Source: JBGSWC01 sp041752635 (GTDB lineage Bacteria > Planctomycetota > Planctomycetia > Pirellulales > Lacipirellulaceae). Taken from it: a stretch of 64,000 nt of DNA. The first letter of the stretch is position 1. Every line of letters begins with the position of its first letter. Positions 9,301 to 15,518 of the stretch are shown piece by piece. A program made the translations under genes and the position numbers. Location of the stretch: positions 1-64,000 of the forward strand of contig JBGSWC010000324.1 in NCBI GenBank assembly GCA_041752635.1. Reading direction: 5' to 3'. The notes under the pieces are model-generated. The model was not told where the DNA came from. It did not search any database and saw only the letters and a list, made by a program, of their open reading frames with translations.

Positions 9301-9853
9301 TGTTATTCTGTTGTTCGAGCGGCCAATTCGTGTTGGCGACATAATCACCCTTGGCAACACGACGGGCGTCGTCTCGCGGATTCGCATCCGCGCGACTACC
9401 ATCGTCGACTGGGATCGCAAAGAATACATCGTCCCCAACAAAGACCTCGTCACCGAACGACTTTTGAACTGGACCCTCACCGACCAAACCAACCGCATTG
9501 TCATCGAAGTGGGGGTCGCCTATGGCAGCGACACCGATCTGGCGATTCGCCTGCTCCGCGAAATTTGTAGCGACCATCCGATCGTACTCGCCGACCCCGC
9601 CCCGCTCACAACTTTCGAAGGCTTCGGCGACAGCACCCTCAATCTGGTGTTGCGATGCTACCTGCCAACGCTCGAACATCGTCTGCAAACAATCCACGAA
9701 CTCCACACAGCCATCGATAAGAAGTTCCGTCAACACAACATCGAGATCGCCTTTCCGCAGCAAGACCTTCATGTGCGTAGCGTTCCCGAGGGGTGGCTAA
9801 GGCCCAATGATCAGACCAACAACACTCACTCAGAATCGGTCGCTGATAACTGA
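6317..9853 (+). CDS. Large MscS-family mechanosensitive channel (MscK/KefA-like)
   Basis: The 1178-residue protein starts with a signal peptide (MDRTTLLSLWLLSCLPFFAQAQ, cleavage after about 22). It then has a long Glu/Arg/Gln-rich coiled-coil region to about residue 500 that should be periplasmic, followed by many membrane segments (about 540-1030). The last 200 residues are the MscS core: the pore-lining helix region (GLGFGLQEIFANFVSGVIL), then FERPIRVGD, IVPNKDLVTERLLNWTL and a C-terminal alpha/beta domain. MscS channels open under membrane tension to release solutes. The size and long N-terminal region match MscK/YnaI-like giants rather than simple MscS (about 290 residues). An Ala/Lys-rich cytoplasmic loop lies near residues 805-840. 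It starts at ATG 6317, divergent from the epimerase-like gene. Confidence 0.93.
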   Translation: MDRTTLLSLWLLSCLPFFAQAQTPENTLRATPPDNGNPPLVDDEAPRVEPERQRLKKEEINARITRAEQLAQDIRPQVTELLQQALLAATEIENQSARAIEWTEKKSKLKTVDEYKAKIERTPEQLRKETLDPHDLTDIERGPIEQLEQKIVDWTKLVADRRAQISESAAIPERRRIRTAEIPPLIAEQETAKAEAIAKIEELTGVGAPSELESARRVLLEQQIEQYTATLRALNAELAYYQATMNLIPLIKQDQEMRLKVREQALEELRQAVNERQRRDAEQRARQAQNQAQSQVISRIPVLKEIADYNQRLTEEKLRLLELDKLAADEAERDLKRTAELESDLKTVRQRIEASESLSQAGGQLLRDQRARLPSLTALNREIIERQSEQTEVQFRNYTVIDRRDELDDFDTAVAETLAKVPAPDRAEAELLLQSLLKNQQSYLDELTTGYENYSQELGVVIANKESLQRVTTEISDFIAERDLWIRSCQPLGMGSSGTAAAADAKSPLLRDIELAVDGALWTFDPRNWIAVGFDLRMSVIRRPLASLIFAIAIASLLFVQRRARFELLAIGEAAAKRSTIEFMPSIRAAWLTLIAALPWPLLLWSMGWLLDSPLVESEFTRSISVGCRFCGALLFLSEFLRQSYRNGGLADAHFDWPDACTAQARRYLRMVPFVLLPLVLWIVGLESQTIQPLWASSLGRVLFIVVMVLVSYALWRIFLNKGSPLLQIIRRGQNGLLMSLHRVWRPLLVALPIALAGLAAAGYYYTAQQLTLKLLETAALVAGLMLLGGLLQRWVLLSRRKLGREQARQKRAAAQAAAQAAVEAAKKAGESTPPLTELPDEPVDLSALTEQTHKLITTTLQFVGIIAVFVIWQDVVPALTRLDDQALPLFNADVDNPMTWGRLLRFFVAVAVTFAVVRDLPSVLELAVLQKLPIDQGARYAISALVRYALLAIGIVASAAAIGITTTSISWLVAALSVGLGFGLQEIFANFVSGVILLFERPIRVGDIITLGNTTGVVSRIRIRATTIVDWDRKEYIVPNKDLVTERLLNWTLTDQTNRIVIEVGVAYGSDTDLAIRLLREICSDHPIVLADPAPLTTFEGFGDSTLNLVLRCYLPTLEHRLQTIHELHTAIDKKFRQHNIEIAFPQQDLHVRSVPEGWLRPNDQTNNTHSESVADN

Positions 9854-9912
9854 CTCGACGACTAGATACGCGGGATTGACGACCAACTCGCGGACAACAG
9901 ATTGATGAACTC

Positions 9913-10455
9913 GTGAACATCGTTGAACTTCATAAAGGCAAGCACCTTTCTCTTGTCGCCACCGGGACGTGGGAATTTGCCACTCGCAACACCAGCCGAC
10001 CGGCAGTCGGTATCGTGGCGATTACCGACGACGGCAACGTCGTGCTCGTCGAGCAATTTCGCCCGCCCGTCGGTCGCACTGTCGTCGAACTTCCCGCCGG
10101 GCTCTGTGGCGACATCGCTGGCAGCGAGAACGAACCTCTGGTTGTCGCCGCCCAGCGCGAGCTGTTCGAAGAAACGGGGTACGTCGCTATTCGCTGGACC
10201 GAGCTCGGCGTCGGTTATTCATCTCCTGGACTCACTGACGAAGCAATCGTTTTGTTTCTGGCCGAGGGGCTGCAAAAAACGGGGGAGGGTGGCGGCGACG
10301 ATTCAGAAAATATCACGCTCTACGAAGTGCCGCTCGACCGCGTCATCGAATGGCTCAACGATCGCGGTGCCGCGGCTGATCTGAAATTGCTAGCGGGGTT
10401 GTATGCGGCCGAACGACATTTGGTGACGAGGCACGCGAACCAGCTTCAGAGTTGA
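9913..10455 (+). CDS. NUDIX hydrolase (ADP-ribose pyrophosphatase-like)
   Basis: The 180-residue protein has the core of the NUDIX box, REL-F-EE-T-GY (Arg82 to Tyr90), preceded by a conserved Glu 8 residues earlier; the leading Gly region (PAGLCGD) carries a small insertion. The segment VLVEQFRPPVGRTVVELPAG is typical of ADP-sugar pyrophosphatases. It would hydrolyse an ADP-sugar or similar nucleoside diphosphate in the cytosol with Mg2+. The start is GTG at 9913; the ATG at 9905 is followed at once by an in-frame stop. It lies 59 bases after the channel gene on the same strand. Confidence 0.9.
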   Translation: MNIVELHKGKHLSLVATGTWEFATRNTSRPAVGIVAITDDGNVVLVEQFRPPVGRTVVELPAGLCGDIAGSENEPLVVAAQRELFEETGYVAIRWTELGVGYSSPGLTDEAIVLFLAEGLQKTGEGGGDDSENITLYEVPLDRVIEWLNDRGAAADLKLLAGLYAAERHLVTRHANQLQS

Positions 10456-10594
10456 TTGAAAAATGCAAAATAGCAAATGCAGAATGCTTTGGGGGATCGC
10501 GTTGCTTCGAATTCCATTTTCATTTTGCACTTACCCAAATGTCATCGCAGTTTCTTCGGCGACTCAGTGGTAAACTTCCGCTGATTGGATCGTC
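10456..10594. other. Convergent intergenic region with short AT-rich repeats
   Basis: Between the convergent NUDIX and metallophosphoesterase genes, the words AAATGCAAAAT, AGCAAATGC and AGAATGC follow one another at about 10464-10490. A partly complementary ATTTTGCAC follows near 10522. This may give a weak bidirectional stem, but there is no convincing terminator U-run. Confidence 0.35.
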
Positions 10595-12550
10595 CTAATT
10601 GTCCGACTCGCGGGCAAAATAGGCGTGCCCCGTGTTGGTATTACGTCGTCCCGGTGCTCCACGCCACCACAGCTCGACCGGCTTTTCGTTGGGCTCGTCG
10701 ACGTCGGTGACGACCGTACCGATTTGCACGCTCCGCCATTCGCCCCTTTGCAAGTTGTCAAAGGTAGCGGTCGGAATAGCGAATTCAATATCGTATCCAC
10801 TTTCAGTTCGCTTTCCGGCAGCTTTCACTCCTTCGAAGGGTTGGCCACCACGGAGCCGTTTGGCGACGAGGCGAACTTCGCCGTTCTCGCCGGGGGCTTC
10901 GGCTTTCACCGAAATACCGTCCCAATTGAGTGCCGGTTCGCTACGGCGTTGTTCGGGCAAACGGGGATCGATGAGCAGTTCTACAGCGTCTCCCCCATTA
11001 CCAGCTTTGTCGTCAAGCACTTTGTCGTCGGTCACGCGGACGGCGACGTAGAGCATTTCGCCTGTGGTGCCCGTCTGGAGTGTGTAGCTCAAGTCGCCGA
11101 GTCCGTTGTAGTTCTCGACCGCACCGGCGGTGACGAAGTCATTGCCGCCGTAAACGCCGGTCGACTGAGGATCGACCATGCCGTCGAGATCGGGCATCGC
11201 GGCAAGTGTCGGAATGGGGAACTTCGCATCGATCACCACCGGCACCGTTCGCTCAGCACGCAAGATTTTCTCGCCCTCGGTCGTGGCAACCTTGGCGGTC
11301 AGCACGGTTTGCGAGAGACTGGGAAAGTCGATCTCTTCGGCAAAGCGAATCTTAACGGTCTGGGTTGCCGTGCCGCTCGGCGCGGCGGTCAACTTGATTG
11401 TGTTCGGCTCGACCGTAAGTCCGCGAATGGGCAGTCCATCGAGTTCGGCGGTTGCCTCGACGGGCGTGTCGAACTGGTTGGTCAAGCGAATGCTGATTTC
11501 GCCCTCCGTGAAACCACTGCCGCGATCAATGAGAATGGGCGCGACTTCGAGTCGAACATCGGTAAGGAACGAGCGAAACCGCTCGGCACTTTTCTCCGTC
11601 ACAACATCGGGAGGCAGAATACCATCGAGGCGAATATTGACGACGTGTGGTCCGTCTTTTTCCATCGTCAGCCAGGTAACGTGGTCGAATTCACCCCAGT
11701 CGTTGCCGCGGAGTTGCGAACCGCCGCCGGTGGTGGCCAGCGCGTAATACTGCGAATCGTTCCGCTCGTACTGCACGTAGTGGTGAATATGGCCGGCAAA
11801 AACCGTGTGCTTTCGCTCGGCCAACAGCGCTTCGACCTTTTTCCAATTCGTGTTGTCGGTTGCCGACGAGGCGAGCGAACGCTCGGCGTAGGTCCACAGC
11901 GGCTTGTGGATAAAAACGAGCGTCCAGCGGGCATCGACGCTCTGCTGCATATCGCTCTTGAGCCAGTCGAGTTGTTCTTCGCCAATGTGGTCAACCGGGT
12001 CTTCGCTATTGAGGCAAACAAAATGAACATTTTTGTAGTCGAACGAATACCACTCGCGACCAAAGTGCTCGCGCCACACTTTGTGCATCATCGGATTGGT
12101 AAGATCGTGATTACCAGCGACGAAGAAAAACTTCATATCCATCTGGTCGATGAAACCGAGAAACTCTTTCCATTCGTTCTCAACTTGCCGGCGATTGTCG
12201 GAGTAGCCTTCGATCAAATCACCGACCGACATCACAAACTCGGGCCTCAGCATATTGACCTTACGGACACCGTCCATCCAGATACCCGGGCGGTGCCCCC
12301 CCGTGCGATCGGTCATGATGGCGATCTGAAATCTCTCGTCATCGTTCAGCACCGGTGCGTCGGACCACGGTTTCGGACCTTCGATGGCCGGGAGCATCAC
12401 CCCCTTCGCCAATTCTTCTGTGGCGGCGAGTTTCGCGGTCACTTGCTCGAGTGCTTCGTTATGTTCGTGGCCGTCGTGACCCTCGTGAGCGACGCAAACG
12501 ATAGGGACCGCGACAAAAGTCAGTACGCAAACCAAATGGCGTAGACGCAT
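10595..12550 (-). CDS. Secreted metallophosphoesterase with C-terminal CBM9-like domain
   Basis: The protein of 651 residues begins with a signal peptide (MRLRHLVCVLTFVAVPIVCVA) followed by a His-rich stretch (HEGHDGHEH). The metallophosphoesterase domain shows FVMSVGDLIEGY (GD motif), FFFVAGNHDL (GNHD) and VFAGHIHHY (GHxH). The first motif is DRTGG in place of the usual DxH, so one metal ligand may differ. A middle beta-rich region is followed by a C-terminal domain (about 470-645) resembling CBM9-like domains: EMLYVAVRVTDDKVLDD and DAVELLIDPR. It probably acts on phosphoesters outside the cytoplasm, and the substrate is unknown. The ATG at 12550 was chosen over an in-frame ATG at 12607 because it starts directly at the signal peptide. 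It is divergent from the beta-propeller gene. Confidence 0.9.
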   Translation of the reverse strand: MRLRHLVCVLTFVAVPIVCVAHEGHDGHEHNEALEQVTAKLAATEELAKGVMLPAIEGPKPWSDAPVLNDDERFQIAIMTDRTGGHRPGIWMDGVRKVNMLRPEFVMSVGDLIEGYSDNRRQVENEWKEFLGFIDQMDMKFFFVAGNHDLTNPMMHKVWREHFGREWYSFDYKNVHFVCLNSEDPVDHIGEEQLDWLKSDMQQSVDARWTLVFIHKPLWTYAERSLASSATDNTNWKKVEALLAERKHTVFAGHIHHYVQYERNDSQYYALATTGGGSQLRGNDWGEFDHVTWLTMEKDGPHVVNIRLDGILPPDVVTEKSAERFRSFLTDVRLEVAPILIDRGSGFTEGEISIRLTNQFDTPVEATAELDGLPIRGLTVEPNTIKLTAAPSGTATQTVKIRFAEEIDFPSLSQTVLTAKVATTEGEKILRAERTVPVVIDAKFPIPTLAAMPDLDGMVDPQSTGVYGGNDFVTAGAVENYNGLGDLSYTLQTGTTGEMLYVAVRVTDDKVLDDKAGNGGDAVELLIDPRLPEQRRSEPALNWDGISVKAEAPGENGEVRLVAKRLRGGQPFEGVKAAGKRTESGYDIEFAIPTATFDNLQRGEWRSVQIGTVVTDVDEPNEKPVELWWRGAPGRRNTNTGHAYFARESDN

Positions 12551-12692
12551 GAAATGGCTCCGAAAGCGAAATTGTTGACAAATGTTACACTCATTGTGCC
12601 TTGGCAAGTTTACACTGCAACCATGCGAATAGGTTAAGATTTAGCAAAGTTTCCACCACAGTAGCAATTCGATCTTCTCAGAGGCAAAGACC

Positions 12693-13640
12693 ATGATTTA
12701 CGTCCGATCGATCGCGATAACGCTGGCGCTCTTCTGCGTCATCAACACAGCCACGGCTCAGCATCGCCTGATCACTCAAGGCAAAGATCGTTTGGCGATT
12801 GTCGACGCCACCGGCGAGATCGAATGGCAGATGCCGTGGGGCGGCATACACGATCTCCATGTTCTGCCGAGTGGCAATATCATGGTCCAGAAAATGCCAA
12901 CGACCATCGTCGAAATTGATCCTACGACCAAGCAAGTCGTTTGGACTTACGACACCAAGACAAGCAATGGCAACGACGGCCAGCGCGTCGAAGTCCATGC
13001 ATTCCAGCCCTTGCCAGAAGGGCGTGTGATGATTGCCGAGTCGGGCAGCGGACGTATCATCGAAGTTGACCGCGACGGCAAACTGCTCAAAGAGACGAAA
13101 CTCAAGCGAGATACACCCGATGCCCACAGCGATACTCGACTGGTTCGCAAGCTGGCCACCGGCAACTATCTGGTCTGCCACGAGCGAGATGGCGCGGTTC
13201 GCGAGTACGACAGCGAGTCGGGCGACGTCGTTTGGGAATACAAAATTCCCCTGTTCGACAAACAGCCCAAGCCGGGGCATGGACCCGAAGCGTTCGGCAA
13301 CAAAGTCTTTGCGGCCGTGCGGCTCGAAAATGGCAATACGCTCATCGCCACTGGCAATGGTCACAGCGTGATCGAAGTCACTCCCGAGGGCGAGATTGTG
13401 TGGAAACTCGCACAAAACGACCTGCCCGGCGTCACACTCGCTTGGGTCACGACGCTCGAAGTCCTGCCGAACGGCCACTATGTCATCGGCAATTGTCACG
13501 CCGGGCCGGGGCAACCCTTGCTGATCGAGATCGATCCGTCCACTCGCGAGGTTGTTTGGAAGTTCGACCAATTCGACCGCTTCGGCAACGCAGTGTCAAA
13601 CTCACAACTGCTCGATATCGACGGCGAAGTTCTGCGCTAA
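12693..13640 (+). CDS. Secreted PQQ-like beta-propeller protein
   Basis: The protein of 315 residues has a signal peptide (MIYVRSIAITLALFCVINTATAQ) and at least five repeats of the type 'I-E-x-D-P/E-T-x-E-V-V-W-x-Y/F', for example IVEIDPTTKQVVWTYD, YDSESGDVVWEYKIP, VTPEGEIVWKL and IEIDPSTREVVWKFD. These are PQQ-like or arylsulfotransferase-like beta-propeller blades. There is no clear catalytic residue set, so it may be a binding or scaffold protein. GAGG lies about 8 bases before the ATG at 12693. It is divergent from the metallophosphoesterase gene, and the two may share a regulatory region (12551-12692). Confidence 0.85.
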   Translation: MIYVRSIAITLALFCVINTATAQHRLITQGKDRLAIVDATGEIEWQMPWGGIHDLHVLPSGNIMVQKMPTTIVEIDPTTKQVVWTYDTKTSNGNDGQRVEVHAFQPLPEGRVMIAESGSGRIIEVDRDGKLLKETKLKRDTPDAHSDTRLVRKLATGNYLVCHERDGAVREYDSESGDVVWEYKIPLFDKQPKPGHGPEAFGNKVFAAVRLENGNTLIATGNGHSVIEVTPEGEIVWKLAQNDLPGVTLAWVTTLEVLPNGHYVIGNCHAGPGQPLLIEIDPSTREVVWKFDQFDRFGNAVSNSQLLDIDGEVLR

Positions 13641-13994
13641 CGCACTCGACGTGGTTGTTGATATTTACCACTGAGCCACAGGGATCTCTGTGCAGGCGAA
13701 GGAAAAGGACCTCGCGACTATTTCGACAGCGAAGAAGCGACACTCGAAGATCGGCAAACAAGTAACGCCGAAACTTCTGGCGAAACCCGCCTATGGAGAA
13801 TGGAAGCCGCTTTTGGCAAATGGGCTTCCCTTGGCGTTTTCGATTCTTGAAATCGGCTCGATCGTTTTGATAACAAAATGGCGATTGCAAAAATTTGTTT
13901 TCACAGTGACGGAAACCCCGCTCGAACTCGACGAACGGAGTTTCCGTTTGCAAATCGTCGATTGCACGTCGTCAATTGCAAGTCGTCGATTGCG
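13641..13994. other. Intergenic region between convergent genes
   Basis: No convincing gene is present: the short open frames have no ribosome-binding site or recognisable product. Apart from the tandem repeat at its right end I see no distinct structure. Confidence 0.5.
13953..13994. repeat. Three tandem copies of a 14-bp repeat
   Basis: The units AATCGTCGATTGCA (13953-13966), CGTCGTCAATTGCA (13967-13980) and AGTCGTCGATTGCG (13981-13994) follow one another without a gap and end exactly where the convergent PEP-CTERM gene ends. The array could vary in copy number. Confidence 0.75.
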
Positions 13995-15254
13995 CTAACT
14001 TCGCACGCGTCTCAGCGCGACGACTGTGGCCAATCCCAGCCCCATCAGCAGCAAGGTCGCTGGCTCGGGAACCACCTGGTTACCGACGCTTTCAATCGCA
14101 TTGATGTCGATCACTCCGCGACCATTGAAAGGTCCGCCTGGACCGACTCGAAGTGCTAAATCAGCGTACGCTTTGCTCCAAAAATGACCACCATGAAAAA
14201 GGTAGGTTGTACCGAGTGGTCCGGTGGTCGCATCGAGCACGAACAGCTCGGACCCGGTCGCGTAGTAGCCGGTGGGATCGGCCGGGTCGACGATCTGGCG
14301 AATACTGAAGATGATCTGGTCGCCAGGTGAACCGTCGGCGAGTCCGTCGAAACGATCAATGTCGCCGATCGTGTCGCGGACCATCAATGCATCGAGGTTG
14401 AACGCTTGAATTTCGCGCAAGTTCTCACCATCAGGCCTGGGTAAGTAGGCGGTGGGGGTAATCGGGCCCAACACAGACTCGACAGCCGCCTTGATAGTCG
14501 GGAGGTCGATGTAGGTCGAGCCCGAGAGGTTCCAGACGCTCGTCGCGGGACTGACCGGACTCCCCGTCATGATATCGAGGTCGATAGAGTACTTGTCGGT
14601 ATCGGCCACAAAACCTGGCTCGGGGCCCCATACTTCGACACCATCAATGTCGCGAAGCGCAACCATGCCGTTGATGATGGGTGCCGGTGCCCACAGCGTT
14701 TGCACTGGCAGTCCGAATGCCCCGGCCGTTTCAATAGAAAGTTCGGCCGATCCACCAATCACACCGCCTCCGGAGAGAGGGATCGGCCCAGTCGCCGGCA
14801 TGGCGAATGACGAAAATGGCACCGGGCCACCCGGGCCGGGCAAATACTGCGTGAAGAAGTCATCGTGCGAGAAAATCAAGTGACTACGATCTTGGCGGAG
14901 GGTCGTGAAGAGCGCGTCGTTGTGATTGGCGATCGCATCGATTTGCGATTCCGGTGGGTATGTCGGCCGCGGGAACAACTTAATGTCGATGCCGTCGGCC
15001 GCGCCCGCACTGCCATCCCAGGCGACGATCTGCTCGGGGCTCAAAACGCCCATCGCGTCATGATCGAGATCGTGCGTATACTCCTTGCCGAAGACAGAGC
15101 TAGGGGCGATGATCCCTGGGCCAATTCCGGGAACAGCCCCTGGTGGCGTGACAACGGGAACGTAAGGCCCCGCCAAAACAATCGTCGAGAAAGCACTGAT
15201 CGAGAAAATGCTGCCGACCAGCAGCAAACAACTACTCAAGCGTGTGGTCTTCAT
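13995..15254 (-). CDS. PEP-CTERM sorting-domain protein
   Basis: The protein of 419 residues has a signal peptide (to about residue 29, ending in VLAG). It ends with a PEP-CTERM signal: VPEPATLLLMG, a hydrophobic helix and a final Arg-rich tail (LRRVRS). Such proteins are exported and processed by an exosortase at the cell surface, usually in polysaccharide-producing bacteria. The middle region is rich in Gly, Pro and Asp with no enzyme motif. It contains VWGPEPGF and repeated Asp-rich short motifs. The function of the mature part is unknown. It starts with ATG at 15254. No exosortase gene is in this window. Confidence 0.9.
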   Translation of the reverse strand: MKTTRLSSCLLLVGSIFSISAFSTIVLAGPYVPVVTPPGAVPGIGPGIIAPSSVFGKEYTHDLDHDAMGVLSPEQIVAWDGSAGAADGIDIKLFPRPTYPPESQIDAIANHNDALFTTLRQDRSHLIFSHDDFFTQYLPGPGGPVPFSSFAMPATGPIPLSGGGVIGGSAELSIETAGAFGLPVQTLWAPAPIINGMVALRDIDGVEVWGPEPGFVADTDKYSIDLDIMTGSPVSPATSVWNLSGSTYIDLPTIKAAVESVLGPITPTAYLPRPDGENLREIQAFNLDALMVRDTIGDIDRFDGLADGSPGDQIIFSIRQIVDPADPTGYYATGSELFVLDATTGPLGTTYLFHGGHFWSKAYADLALRVGPGGPFNGRGVIDINAIESVGNQVVPEPATLLLMGLGLATVVALRRVRS

Positions 15255-15353
15255 TAGACCCCCCCTTACTCGGCGAGCCGATTGGGAATTGACGCTCGGT
15301 CGTAGGCTCGCGGATGACGATCAAGCGACACCACTGAGCAAATCCGCTTCGAT

Positions 15354-15385
15354 TACACTGAGGCTACACTGAGGCGGATATCCGC
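15354..15385. promoter_or_regulatory. 11-bp tandem duplication joined to a 12-bp palindrome
   Basis: TACACTGAGGC occurs twice in tandem at 15354-15375 and runs into the perfect palindrome GCGGATATCCGC (15374-15385). It lies 100-131 bases upstream of the PEP-CTERM start at 15254, and downstream of dsbD-like, so it could be an operator for the PEP-CTERM gene. This is only a position-based suggestion. Confidence 0.35.
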
Positions 15386-15518
15386 AACCGTGATTGTAGA
15401 GCCACGACGCCGCAAGTCAAGCAAATAACTGCTTCGGAAATTTTTTTTCAAACGGCGACGGCGGTGAAATTTCGAGCGCCCCGGCTTTCGATTCCGACCG
15501 TTTTGCCACTCTTCACAC

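Noticed and set aside
10625..12544. 639-codon plus-strand frame
   Set aside because: It lies fully antisense to the metallophosphoesterase gene, whose motifs are convincing; its translation has no recognisable domain and it is a codon-bias shadow.
12678..13571. 297-codon minus-strand frame
   Set aside because: Antisense to the beta-propeller gene with a signal peptide and repeats.
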